Source: Pseudopyrenochaeta lycopersici
Lineage: Eukaryota; Ascomycota; Dothideomycetes; Pleosporales; Pseudopyrenochaetaceae
DNA: 64,000 nt
Direction of reading: 5' to 3'
NCBI GenBank assembly: GCA_003313425.1
Contig: NHZP01000007.1
Coordinates: 124,001 to 188,000, forward strand
Made by a program: the position numbers and the translations under genes. This document shows positions 44,499-56,500 of this stretch, piece by piece. Positions within the stretch are counted from its first letter, which is position 1. Every line of letters starts with the position of its first letter. Under the pieces are notes generated by a model that was given only the letters and a program-made list of their open reading frames with translations, made no database searches and had not been told where the DNA came from.

Positions 44499-45539
44499 TT
44501 ATCGCGCAAATCGCTTGTTAGATTTCTTTCTCTGGTTTGCAAGTCGGCGAACCATCTTATGGTCTGAGTTGGGCTTATTGGCTCGAATGTCAGTAGAAGA
44601 GAATCTGGTGATGGCGCAGATGGAACACGGCTTGCCCATTTGCTCAAGGCGGGCGGTGTGAAATGCTCTCGTGCCGTAGAGTTGCAGGGCAAGAGCTTCG
44701 ACATCGATGCGCAGAATCCAGAAGACACTTGGATCACTTCGGATGTGCGGAGAAGCAGTGATGGTAGAGCGCGTGATGTGGTATTGGCTCGCAACTTCAT
44801 CAATAGTCTATGAGGTGTTGGTCAGCCATGATGACTGTCGTGGAGTGTTTAGTAGGGGCCTGCATACCAAGGCCTGGCGGTAGAAGCAGTCTTCGCAAGC
44901 CGCCATGATTCGCTTGACACGCGTAAAGGGATAGCAATCCAGCACTGTGTAACAGTATATGCACTTTCTAGGCGCGTGCTGAAGCCAGAGCCGGCGGTAT
45001 ACGATGCCACTCATGTCCGGATAGACGCATTTTGGGCCAGATTTGTCGAGGGCAGCAAATGGTAAATTGAACATGGTGCTATTACAGGACCGCACCAGGT
45101 GAGAACAATAGCTCTCGACAAGCTCATGGCAGCGCCTCGATGTTAAGGATAGTGTGTGAAAGGCGTGAGGTTGCGAGTGATGGGAGAATAAATCTGCAGC
45201 CCAGCGATGGCTGTCTGGTGGTTCAATTAGACTTTCCTTGCTCTTGATATCGGATTTAGCTTGCTTGGGGAAGTCGTGTGCGCTCTGGGCTTCTGTGAGG
45301 CCTGGTAGTCGAGAACGAGGATGGATTAGATAGGACAAAATCTGATTGATGATCTCTACGGGCAATGTGTCGAGCTTGCTTCGCGGGGGCAAGCACGCTG
45401 AAGCAGTGGACGGTGGAACAGAGGGCGATGTTGCATCTCCAGGATACACGAGCTGGAATGTTGTGGACGGTGCCAAGGGTGCGGTGGGCAGGGAGTGGGT
45501 CACCCCCGGAGCCGATCTGTGGGGAAGGAACGATGCCAT
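44499..45539 (-). CDS. F-box protein
   Basis: Exons 45539-44868 and 44807-44499 (60 nt intron) give 326 residues ending in a very basic tail (RKKSNKRFAR). The F-box is at about 56-100: KLDTLPVEIINQILSYL followed by SLTSRRCHELV. It should bind Skp1 in an SCF ubiquitin ligase. Four cysteine-containing stretches, RKCIYCYTVLDCYPF, AACEDCF and CSICAI, resemble a small zinc-binding domain often seen in ascomycete F-box proteins. The intron was called because the frame otherwise ends a few codons after the donor, while the acceptor restores a long, conserved-looking tail (IDEVASQYHITRSTI). The target is unknown. Confidence 0.75.
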
Positions 45540-46029
45540 GTGTTCTGAGAAGGAGCGACAGAAGAGAGAGCACGCCCACCGCCTGCAACAGAGCCTGGCG
45601 GGCGTCGAGGGCTCTTATAGCTGGGCGACAGTTGAAAAAGTGACAGAGAGACGGGTTGCGGCACAGCGGTGTATTCGCTTACTCGCAGGTCGGGATGCCG
45701 AGCGCAGCAAACGTGCGCTTTGATTTGCTTGATGGACGGGTGGCTGCATGCCGGCCATGCCTCCATCCAGGACCGCGATCACGCACTGGACCGGCTTGCG
45801 GGTGCGGTCGAGATTGGCGAGTAGCGACGCGACGATGCGTCGCTTTGCGTTTGCCCGTTCGACCCACTTGAGCGCGGATAAATGGCTGTTCATCAATCAG
45901 CAGGCGCCTACCTCCGTGCGGCCACATGCGGCTAGCGCCACTGTGGCCACCTTGCCGTCGAACCATCTTTCTCGCTGAGACCCGAGCAGTCACACAATCG
46001 ACTGCGAGTGCGCGCGGGAGAACGACACC
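45540..46029. promoter_or_regulatory. divergent promoter region
   Basis: It separates the F-box gene and the sirtuin. It is moderately GC-rich, with several long open frames on both strands that are compositional artefacts. Confidence 0.4.
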
Positions 46030-47658
46030 ATGGCTGCCCACGCCTACGAGGGACCCGTTGCCGTCCAAGAAGCCGGCCAGCCCCTGCCGTCGCCGCTGCC
46101 CCTCAAGCCCGACATCCCCGCGGACGGCGCGCCGGCACAGCCCAAGGACGACGAGGACGCGCCGGCGCCAGGGGACGACGACCAGGACGACGGTGGCGTG
46201 TGGGACTCGGCCTCGCTGTACGAGGAGATCCTGGACGAAGTCGAGGCATTCGACTACTCGACCGATGGTGAGTCTTGGCCTGCAATGCACCTTCCACACG
46301 GCCGCAATTGACCATGACCCAGGCACAGAGACGTGCACCGCCGACGAGGCCCGTCGGCTGCGGCAGCGACTCCACGACGTCGGCGCAAGCCAATTTGTGC
46401 TGGAGAACATCACCAGCGAGAAGATGACGGCCCGCAAGCTGTGCACCGCCTTTGGCGTCAGGATACCGCGCTTCCTCGACGAGGCCCCGGACGAGCACTT
46501 CTACCAGCTGCTCGGCCTGGCCATAAATCGCGAGCTGAACAAGCGGCCGCGCCTGGAGCAGTACAAGACCATCGACGACGCCGCAAAGCTGCTGCTGGAG
46601 CGCAAGAACATCATGGTCATTACCGGCGCCGGCATCTCCACCAGCCTCGGCATTCCCGACTTCCGCTCCAAGAACACCGGCTTCTACTCGCGTCTGCTGC
46701 AGATGGGCTACGACGAGCCCGAGCAGGTCTTTGACATTCGCAACTTTGACGAAGACCCGCGGACCTTCTACGCCCTCGCCGGCGACATCATCCCCGACCT
46801 CGACAAGTGGACGCCCACGCACGAGTTCATCCGCCTGCTGCAGGACAAGGACAAGCTGCTCACAAATTATACCCAAAACATTGACAATGTGGAGGCGCAC
46901 GCGGGAATTCGCAGAGAAAAGCTGATCCAGTGCCACGGCTCGTGGGCAAGTGCAACATGTCGCAAGTGCAAGTACAAAGTCCCAGGCGAGGACATATTCG
47001 ACTCGGTCCGCGCACAAAAGCCCGCCGAGTGCAAGCAGTGCGTGGCAGAGATTGCTGCACATCAGCCAGGCAGGAAGCGCAAACGGGCGGCCAACGGGAA
47101 TGGCAGCAGAAAGAAGCGCTCGAGCGACGAAGACTCGGAATCAGATGGCGCATACGACATCCCACAGCCAGGCATCATGAAGCCAGATATCACTTTTTTC
47201 GGCGAGGCGCTGCCCAACGACTTCTTTGACCGGTTAAAGGACGAGGATAAGGACAAGGTAGATCTTGTTATAGTCATGGGCACGAGTATGAAGGTCGCTC
47301 CTGTTTCAGAAATACCCAACTTCTTGCCGCGCAATGTGCCGCAGATTTACATTTCACGAGACGTAAGTTTAACTTCTCATCGCCACGCGTCTTCTGACTA
47401 ACGCGCCTGCAGCCTATTCATCACATCAATTTCGACATCAACCTCCTCGGCGACTGTGATGTCATTGTATCTGAACTCGCTCGCCGCGCAGGTTGGGAGC
47501 TCAAGCATAGAATGATACCCGAAGGTCAAGAGATGGAAGTCAGCACAATCGATGACATCGAACATACATTCGGCGTCAAAGTCCGCACTCCAGTACAAAC
47601 CACCACAAACGGAGCGAAGATCGAAATTCTAAACGAGGTCAAAAACGGAGCATCATAG
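46030..47658 (+). CDS. Sir2/Hst1-type NAD+-dependent deacetylase (sirtuin)
   Basis: Exons 46030-46267, 46323-47362 and 47413-47658 give 507 residues. The acidic N-terminus ends in [16 protein letters not shown], and [22 protein letters not shown] resembles the Sir2/Hst1 N-terminal region. NAD-binding landmarks are [15 protein letters not shown] and [13 protein letters not shown]; the catalytic His is in QCHGSW. The zinc module has CRKCKYK and CKQCVAE, separated by about 20 residues. A basic, Ser/Asp-rich insert, [16 protein letters not shown], follows the zinc module and may be a nuclear signal. The C-terminal exon is [16 protein letters not shown], typical of the family. It should deacetylate histones and silence chromatin, including secondary-metabolite clusters in related fungi. 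Codon usage in the first 1.2 kb is markedly GC-rich at third positions compared with neighbours. A longer unspliced frame from 45926 exists but lacks the acidic N-terminus. Confidence 0.92.
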
Positions 47659-48169
47659 GAGCAGTCACGAGCATCACGATTTCCAGCATATCAGCGAATA
47701 GATTTCGGCGTTTGGTTAGGCATAACGAGAGGTGTGTTCATATGGGTTCGACAATCATATGGTTTCAGGGTTAAGGTTTGGATTACCGGTGTCTCGAGGT
47801 GTGGCTGTTTATTGAGACGACTTGGACATGAGGAGTTGCGACAGGGGTAATCGCAGGGGGCTGGCGAAGAGTGATGGTCGATACCTTGGGTTGTTTATAT
47901 ATTTTTGGGCTAGCGGGGCGTTTGCTCATTTTACATATTAAAGCTTGCATGAATAGACAGCACTGTGGTATTCTGCTGACTAAAGACACATTTGCACTGG
48001 ACTTCTTTACAGGTAATGTATCAGCGATTGATCAGATCAAGTAGGCTTTGTACCAAGGATAATATTGTTCTACAGGTTATATAATATAGAAGGAGCGAAG
48101 AGTTCAGGAAGAACCGACAAAAGCATCCAAGCCAAAAATCCCCACACCACTTCCACTCTCTGCCATAAC
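47659..48169. other. intergenic region between convergent genes
   Basis: 3' flanks of the sirtuin and laccase genes. Frames of 60-70 codons only, with no family resemblance. Confidence 0.45.
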
Positions 48170-50063
48170 CTAAATCCCAGAATCCGTTTGGTTATACGGC
48201 TTATCCGGATTCCCATCGAACCAATACCCATCCCACTCACTACACCCCTTGCGAAACTCTGATACATCGCCAATCCTGCCCGCAATCTCTCCTCTCCTCT
48301 CCATAAACTGCATGCTCAGGCCCTGGCTGACATGCCACGCAATGTGGCAGTGCATGATCCACATGCCCGGGTTGTCCGCGGGGAACGCCATAAGCAGGTA
48401 CCCGCCCGCTGGTATCATTGCCGTATCGCGACGAGTCGGGTTGTCGAATTTGAGGCCGGCGGTGCTACCGTCCCAGACGCCTGTGCCGGAGCCGACAATG
48501 TAGAAGTCGTGGCCGTGCAGATGGATGGGGTGCGGCAGGCGGATTGTAGCGACGGATTGGATCCACCAGAAGTACCAGTTTTCTGTTCCCATCTCCTTGA
48601 TGTTGGAGTTTGGCGGGAAGTTTGACGATCCGTCCAGCACGGTTTCGAGAGTGGGATTGTTCCAGTCGACAATGTGCGGGGTGCCGTCGATGAGCCAGCG
48701 GAACAAGTTGCTGTTGGCCGGGTCTTGGAAGTGGTTGAGGTCCATTCTTCCTGCGCTGCCGACAACAGAAGATGGGACCGTGTTGGGGACAAACGGGACG
48801 AGGTTAGATGTGGATTCGTCATTGCATGTCGTCCTCATCGTTTCGGTGGCAGTTGACTCAGGATTTGCATCTGGCGCGCCATCATAGTGTAGAATGGCTC
48901 CGATATTCGCAACTTTGCCGACAATATCGTTTCGCCCGCAGGCCGTACCGACCGAGACGCGGAACCAGTAGTTGGCAACGGTTTGGTTGGCGTTGATGAC
49001 TACATCGTAGCGTTGGCCAATGTTAATCGTTAATTGATTGGTAACCCAGGATTTGATTGGCACAAAATCAGAGGTGAGAACAAGAAATGGATGGCCATCC
49101 ATAGAAATACTGAAAACATTGTCGACGGAAGTGTTGATGATCCGGATACGATATTTCTTACCCTTTGCCACATGTCAGCTTGATTTCTTTCTGGGCAGCG
49201 TCCACATACCTTGACAACGTTCATCTTGGCGTAGCTTCCACCGCCATTCTTGTTGACATGAGTGCCATTGACGAGAATATTGTCTGGAATAGGCGGTCCA
49301 GTCAAAGAGTGTTGTGCAACCTCGTTCAACGTCAGCGCGGGAGTATAGTACCAATCGGTGATCGGCAAGACTCCGAGATCTTCATCGTAGTTCGCCGTGG
49401 CAGGGCCATCGATAATCAAAGTACCAAGCACACCGTCACCGTACTGCGCAGACCAATGCGAATGGTACCACGTCGTTCCAAATTGTGTAGCTCGAAGCTT
49501 GTATTGGCGAGTTTTGCCGGGAGCAATTGGGCACTCAGTGACTCCCGGGACTCCGTCTTCCTGACAGCCGTTTAGCTGCCGAACACCGTGCCAATGAATG
49601 CCAGTGCCGTTGTGCTGTAGGTTGTTCTTAACATTAACAATGATAGTGTCGCCCCATTTCGCTCGAAGTGTAGGTCCTGGATAAACGCCATTAATGAGCA
49701 TAACAGGTCTATTGCCGCCGCTTCCATCCGGGTTCGGTCTGGTTGTATTTGAGATTTCAAGGTTGTACTGTACCCAAGTCAGTGGTTTTCGCGAAAAGAA
49801 AACACAAAGTCGCCTACAGTCACTGTTACTCCGTCGGGAGGTGACTTGGCGTCAAAATCTGTAGCAATGCTGTAGCCGTTGCTCCAGCAATTCCTTGTTC
49901 GAGGGCCATTTGTGCATTGCCCATCGGGGACGGGTGAGGCAGAAGTAGCTTGTCGATCAACAAGCACGCGGGAAGGCGGAAGTTCCTCAGCGCGTGGTGG
50001 GATGGTTCCAGCAACAACCAGCGAGGCTAGTGGCAGCCAGCTAATTAATTTATGGAACAGCAT
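48170..50063 (-). CDS. secreted laccase (multicopper oxidase)
   Basis: Exons 50063-49818, 49767-49210 and 49162-48170 add to 598 residues, normal for ascomycete laccases. A signal peptide (MLFHKLISWLPLASLVVAG) is followed by a propeptide-like stretch with no obvious Kex2 site. All four copper-binding blocks are present: HWHG, WYHSHWS, HPIHLHGH and HCHIAWH, with the T1 cysteine in MHCHIAWH. The last residues are DSGI, matching the C-terminal DSG(L/I/V) plug of ascomycete laccases, which blocks the trinuclear-site channel and is essential for activity. Eight or more N-glycosylation sequons are visible. It oxidises phenols with reduction of O2 to water, and in plant litter may act with the tyrosinase and GST encoded to the left. 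The upstream in-frame extension to 50162 is ignored because it would place the signal peptide internally. Confidence 0.95.
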
Positions 50064-52265
50064 AGTAAAAAAGTAAAAGATTCCAATAAGAGATCGACAA
50101 ATGATATCGAATATGAAAACAGTTCCCTGGGCCAATGAGTGACGAAGGTGCCCTAGGGTCATTCAGTTCAGGACAAGAACAAATCGAACCAAAGCAACGA
50201 TTTATATAAATAAAATCCAAGGCTGAGCCAGAAACACATGCCCTGGTAAAGTTTGGAGGTTGCAGACTTGGTCACACAAGGGTGGTGTCCAGGGACATGC
50301 CAAGCCAGCAACATCCTGACAATGACACGACCCTTTCGTGGCTTGCAACTATACATTAGCTCAATTCTGTAGCATCAGCTACCTAGTACATGGACAGGAA
50401 TAGATTGCTCGGTTCAATGACGCCACGGTAATGGATTTCGTATCAAAACAAACTGATTCCAGAATCGCAATGTGACCCAATGTCAACTGATAGCACAACT
50501 ATTTTGAGTATCATGCCAAGCTTGTGGCGGAGGCAACTACGGGTTGTGAGGTCTGAGAATGCCAGCGGAGCGATTACGAGCGTGTAGCAGCTAGAGGGCC
50601 AGTGAGGCGAGGTGGTAGAGGCCGCGGAGGATGACTATGCACGGTTGAGGCTCCCCATAGAGATATCAGCGTTTCGACCAGGCACTAGCTTTGGATTTCC
50701 TACTTTCAGAAAATGCTTAGTGCAGTAAGTGGCGCGAATAGGCATTCATGTTGAGACATCCTAGACGGAGGGCCTAGTTGAGCTTGCATCAGATATTAGT
50801 CCTTGCCAAATGCACGATCTATTGAAAGGCAGTGTGAAAACTCCACTCAAGTGTTGGCTTCAATTGTTTAGGGAATAATTTAGCGGTGACCCGTATTCAC
50901 GTGGAACGGATCATGGATGGGCGCGTTGAGAGCGAGCACCGCGTGCTCGGTTCCAACAAAGGATGCGAAGTGGGAACACAAACTTCACAGAGGCTAAGGA
51001 AATACGCATCTGACATGCAAAAGAAGTGGCTCAGTCAGGCGGTAATGAGCGGAAGAGAATCCTTGCCCACGCCTACCCAGATGCACGCCAGCATAGACAG
51101 ACTCTGGCGGTACGAATGTAAACAGGGAGTGTGTGATAGAGTGCCGGGCGATTCGACATCTCGTCATCCCCTGGTTCTTCGTTTGTTTCAACGAAAGTGA
51201 GACAAGAGAGGGTAGACGGGGCTGATAACCAAGGCAGCGATGCAACATACAAGTCTCTGCTTATGCTGACTCCTCGAATTTCAGTAACCCCTGTCGCGAT
51301 TCGTGGTACAAATCGACCCGATCTGATACGGGATAATCGTGGTTACTGTCAGCTGAATGGGTTCCAGGGCCTCGCTTTTGTGGCAGCAAGGTGTGAAGTC
51401 TCGCAACCCAGAACGTGGTGTGATGTGCCTTACTGCTCATGCCGTGCACCTTCAGCTGGAGAGCCCTGAGCATTTAGGCCGACCTCCCCGTCTGCGGAAC
51501 TAGCGACGGCCCGCATTAGCCAAGCAGCCTATGATTTCCTTCCGAGGGGACGGTAGCTAGCAAGCTCCAAGACTGGTACTTGGAAGTCAATGGAGCCTCA
51601 ATGGCCGAATTGCGGCTCGTGGCAGACGACCAATGCCTGGAGAATCGATAGAATTGGCTAGATCGTCATTTGAAGTCTGAGAAGGAGTGTGCTCTGCAGG
51701 GCATCGTTGTTTATCCCAGCGCTTTTGGGCCTATCAAGGCTGACAACAGTTGTCATGGGTGGAGTTGGCGGAGAAGGAGTGACGTGAACCCTAAAATTGG
51801 GTTGGTAGGTATCTGGCGCTAGCGCATGCACGGCCCTGTTCGCATCCCGAGTGGCTTCAACATTGGCTGCATGCTTTTGCTTCCTTCACCTCGCACCGCT
51901 TTGTCTTCCAACCAGGCAACTGTTGCCGCAGTAGAAGCGTCGTTTGCATGGGGCGCAGGATACGGGTTGATGGTACTCGCGGGCTTACGACCCCGCCGAC
52001 ATGTCCCGTGCTGGCACAGCTTTCGCCCTGACCCTAGCAGAGCAGGCACTTGCCATTGCTAATTGCATCCTCGCCCAAGCCGCCTGACCGACTTTACCTG
52101 GTGCAGATTCGGCGGGAGCACGCGAGTGATAAGCCTTGATCATGGAATGCTACTCAGCTCTGCGAAAGTGGAGTACAAAAGTGTGCCTTGTCGCTTTTGC
52201 TGGTTTGAAGAAGAGTCAACGTGCTGAACACCCCTTTCCAATCGCTCTCTTGAGTTCGTTTCTTC
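50064..52265. other. 2.2 kb region without a recognised gene
   Basis: It covers the divergent upstream regions of the laccase and the Thr-rich protein. Frames of 60-100 codons are found on both strands (for example 50886-51200), without splice-supported extension or family resemblance. Confidence 0.5.
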
Positions 52266-53520
52266 ATGATGTACTCTCGTTCTTCCTTACTGGCAGCACT
52301 CGCTACTTTACTCTCATTCGTCAGCTCTGATCCCAACTCCATATGCTACTCCTATGGTGTTGATTTCATCGACGAGGGTTCTTATTTTATCAACTCATTA
52401 TCTCCTGAACAGTTCACTAGTGTTTCCTATTTCCAAGGGTGCAATCAAAATGTAGCAGATGTTCTCTTCGTTGACCCCAACGATATTGAATACCTGTGCT
52501 CCCAGATGCCGACTTTCCCAGAGAACGACCCCAAGTTGTCAACATGTCCAATACGAAAGGATCAGATGGGGCCAGGGCACTGGCTTCTTCTCATTCTTGG
52601 TAACAACGGCGATGGCCAGCCATTCGCATGGCAAAGGGGTATGTTGGAGCAGATTTATACTTGCTAGGTTCTCGCTGACACACATAGACCTGTACCTCAC
52701 TGTTGGCCCGCAGGTGACCAGTACCTATACTCCAACTGTAACTTTCAGTATCACCACAACGCCTATAGTGACTCAGACAACGACGACTACTTCCACTGAC
52801 ATAATCACGACTGGTCCTTTATCGACAGTAACATTACCCAGTGGTACCGCAAAACGTACAAAGACTATCACACCTCCAGCAACTACGACTACATCTACGA
52901 AGACCATGACTAAGACTTCATTAACCTTAACCAAGAACTTCGCCATCACCACGAAAACAGTCACTGCTACTTGCACTACGCCAGGTCGTCCAGGCCGGCC
53001 CGATAAACCCTGCCGCTACTCACCGACCCTTCTTCACCCTGAGGCTTTGGTGACTCCTACTATATTACCCAAGCTCCATCGCTTTATCCGCAAGAGCGAT
53101 CGCGAGGTCGATTATGAGTGGGCTCGTGCTCGTGTCGAGGCTGCAAGGGCCAGGCGAGATGCAAACACTCAGGAGGCTGCTGAACATGTTGAGCGACGTG
53201 CTCCGGATGCCCCTACATCTACCGTCACATTTGACGTACCAGTTAACACAACTACTACCATTGTTGCGCCAGCAACTACTACAGTGGAACCAGTTCTACT
53301 CACAACGACCTCTACGTCAACTCTTCCCCCTGCAACGGTTCTCTCTGGCTTGCTCACCCAGACAACCACACTGCCGACGCCTACAAAAACTCGGGTTAGA
53401 CTTGCTTTTGCCACGACTACGAAGACAATCACATTCGGTGCTACTTTCACTAAGACCAAGACAGTTACTCCAACTTCCTCGGTGACTGCATGCAAGAAGC
53501 AGGGCGGTCACTTCTGGTGA
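52266..53520 (+). CDS. secreted Thr-rich protein with internal dibasic sites
   Basis: Exons 52266-52638 and 52688-53520 give 401 residues. A signal peptide (about 1-21) leads into a compact domain of about 110 residues with five cysteines (SICYSYGVDF, FQGCNQNVADVLF, YLCSQMP, STCPIRKDQM) and a terminal strand LLLILGNNGDGQPFAW. The rest is two Thr/Ser-rich, probably heavily O-glycosylated stretches (about 140-230 and 295-390) flanking a charged centre. That centre contains the dibasic sites ARARRDANT and HVERRAPDA, where Kex2 could cut. It ends with a single Cys-Lys-Lys cluster. I recognise it only as an ascomycete family of secreted proteins without known function; a cell-wall or adhesin-like role is likely. 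No GPI signal is visible. Confidence 0.75.
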
Positions 53521-56500
53521 TAAATCGCGGGATCTTAACAGCTTTGGCGCACTTTTCGTCTCCTCTTTCGGCGCATGATAAAATAATTGACATATCTACT
53601 ATTGCTATTAACGCGAGCGAGTACGCATGCATACATGCGCATAGCTATTGTACATAGTTAAAAATGAATGATTTTGACGACCATGCTTCGGCGATCACAA
53701 CTTGAAGCTCGCACAGCATGACGACAGCTCCGGAATTCCGAGGGCTTTTGGCGCCCTGCATACGCCAACTCACATGCGTCGATTGAGCTGTAGAGGCGTC
53801 ATGTATTGTGTTCCGGGCTCTGTCGGTACCACTTGTCCCCCGTTCCCCCGTGTTGACCCGAGATGATGGAAAGCAATAAACCTCAAGCAACAAGGGTTGG
53901 CAGAAGTCCAAGTAAGCTCACTGCGCCACATCATATCCTCTACGCCCTCCTGCGTGCGGCTGGCGCCAAACGAAGATTTTCGGCAAGGCCTTCCCAGAAC
54001 CCCTGCTTGATGCTGCGCCTGAATCGTGACCAGTGCATGTAAGACAGCCACTCACCTGACGTGACACGAACCACATCGCTGGCATGTTGCCCCACATTGA
54101 ATAGCCCCAACCGGTGACTATTAGAGAACACGAGGACCGTGCTTGGCTTCCGAGTCACACGAGTTGTGAAGCGTGGCATTGTCGTGCAGTATCGCGACGA
54201 GAATATGATGGAGAGTATCTCGAACTGTTACAGGGCTTGGACCCCACAATAGATATCCGACGAGCTGGGTTCATGTTCGTGCTACAACCAGCAATTTCAG
54301 GGTCTTCGAGGAATCACTAAGGAAGGACGGTACCTTTCAAGCGCGTACGATGGTATTCTGTGTTTGCTGTCTTACTCGAGCGAGACAAAGTACCGTATTC
54401 TTGGTTTTCGACCCACACTTTTCCGTGATCAACACGGCCATGGAAGCGAAGGACAGGCATGAGTGGACACTATGTGGCGTCAGCTTTACCGATGACGTAA
54501 ACCTGTCTCGTTGAGAAAGGTTAATGTTTGCTTTTCTTCAAGAAAATTCGGTCATTTCAGAGCTGAGAGAATCCCTGCTTCAGCCCGTACCTGGTGCACG
54601 ACAGGCAGATCATGAGCCGAATCAATTGTACACTTGCAAGGTTCATAAATGCTTCGTGAAATTCAAAAATGTTCTCTCACTATCAAGGCCCGGATGTCGC
54701 AGTCGTACCGCATGGACAGATCCGATGGCCTGAGCACCTAGATGCTCATCCGCTGTAGCCTCTCGTGTAGCCGACGTATCACTGCTCGCGGATACCCCAA
54801 CACTTTTACAGGCTAAAGCAGCCAAGGCATTTTGAGATTGTGATAGAATTGCCATGCTTGTGGAAGGAATGAGATGAGGTTGCGGGACATCGGTGTTTAT
54901 TTTTAGTGGCAACGCTAGGGGAATAGCGGCTGCACCGTCGCTCAACCAGCTCTAGACCGTACAAGGAAATAAAAAGACAGCTAAAACATACAACTAAAAC
55001 ATATAACAGAATGGGACTCGCTAATGGTCTTTCACTTAAGTACTAACCCGCTGGAACAATGCTTATATGTGACTGAGTCGACGTGAGCCGTTATCTCGAG
55101 CCTGCTTGCCACGAACGTCCCTAAATTTACTGAATCAGGTAGTTTGGCTGCGGATTACGGGGAACGAAAGCGGTGAGTACGGTAGTGTGCACGGGAAGAA
55201 AAACGAATCGCTATGCGGCAAACCGTTCACTCATAGAGCGGGAGAATGCGAGCAGGCAGGAACTGCAGTGCGTTGGAAAACTTTATTCAGATAGTGATAC
55301 CCTTCGCAGTTCAATAGCTGAGATTATAATTACAAGTACGTCTGGTATGCTTACGATGTATTTTATCGCACGTGTGCAGTTTCAGTATACAGCACTGAAG
55401 AGAGACTCAAAGCGTGAGTAGAACGAGAATATTGATGCAAAACCTGCTAGGAGAGAAGCCTTCGGTTCTCAGTTTGACTTCAGAATTGCTTCGGCCGCCA
55501 TTGTGCCTTCTTATCGAAAGCATGGCTTCCCGAACATGCATCATCACTAGCCCAACACCTGCACAGATCAAATGGGGGACTGCCGGACCCATGCCCTACG
55601 CTTTCGATCACCCATCTCGACCTTGAGCGTCCTCAAGCACCCAACACACTGTATCAACTATACTGGAGATAAAGTTTGGGGTTGCTAGGGTTCTGGAAGG
55701 ATACAGGGGTTATTTTCAAAGGTAGGGTTGGCCTTCCAGTGATCCCGGTCCTCGATGCTGAGAACCACATACTGAGAGGAGAGGAGGGTTACGTACGTAT
55801 ATCCCCTCCCTTGTCGAAGACTAAAGATAAAGAACAGCTGTAGAGGATGCAAGGGGAGGGAGTGCGGGTATATTCTATTGCACAGCAGTTTCTTCTCCAC
55901 CCTGCCAGCCAAGTGCGAAATTAGCGAAGGCTGAACCGAAGAATTGTGTGCAGGTTCGTTCTAGGTTTCGCACGCCTCGGCGGTTCGACTTTTCTTTTCA
56001 TTTCTTTTCTTCGGTGCTGGGCCACAGGTTGCGCAGCTCATTCTCGAAGCATGTCTCCAAGAACTTACACGTCATCTTTATATTTCGAATTCTCATATTC
56101 TCCAATTTTGTGGCTACCAAGCCCGGCCCCGTTGCTCATACGCCCACTTTGTAGTTGGTTGAGCTAATTTTTATGGCATGGTTGGAGGTGACATGGTTGG
56201 AGGGCTAGATATTTGGTGTTGAGGTTCTAGGTTTCTGTAATTCTGAGGATGCAGGCGCGAGGAATCACGTAGCTTCCCGTCGTACTTGAAGATCCGGCAG
56301 GCGTATCTTGAAGGATCAATAATGAATACGGCCTGGTCGCCTGTTTTTCGGTCGTCCTTGTGCTTTGTGATGCTCGTGTCATGCCTTGCGACATGTGCCC
56401 CTGCCTCATACTCCTACCGCCAATACCAGGATCTTTTTAGTACCATGGATGAACGTCTCTACGATCCAGGCAAAGTGGCTGACATGGGTTTTGTGTGGAA

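Noticed and set aside
45679..46446. 255-codon minus-strand open frame
   Set aside because: It overlaps the sirtuin start and promoter, is Arg/Val-rich low-quality sequence, and is another compositional shadow.
46103..47062. 319-codon minus-strand open frame
   Set aside because: It is the complement of the GC-rich sirtuin exon; its protein shows no family features, and the frame arises from G/C third positions.
45926..47401. unspliced 491-codon version of the sirtuin
   Set aside because: Reading through the first intron gives a Thr/Arg-rich N-terminus unlike the family; the 46030 start with a 55 nt intron restores the acidic N-terminal block.
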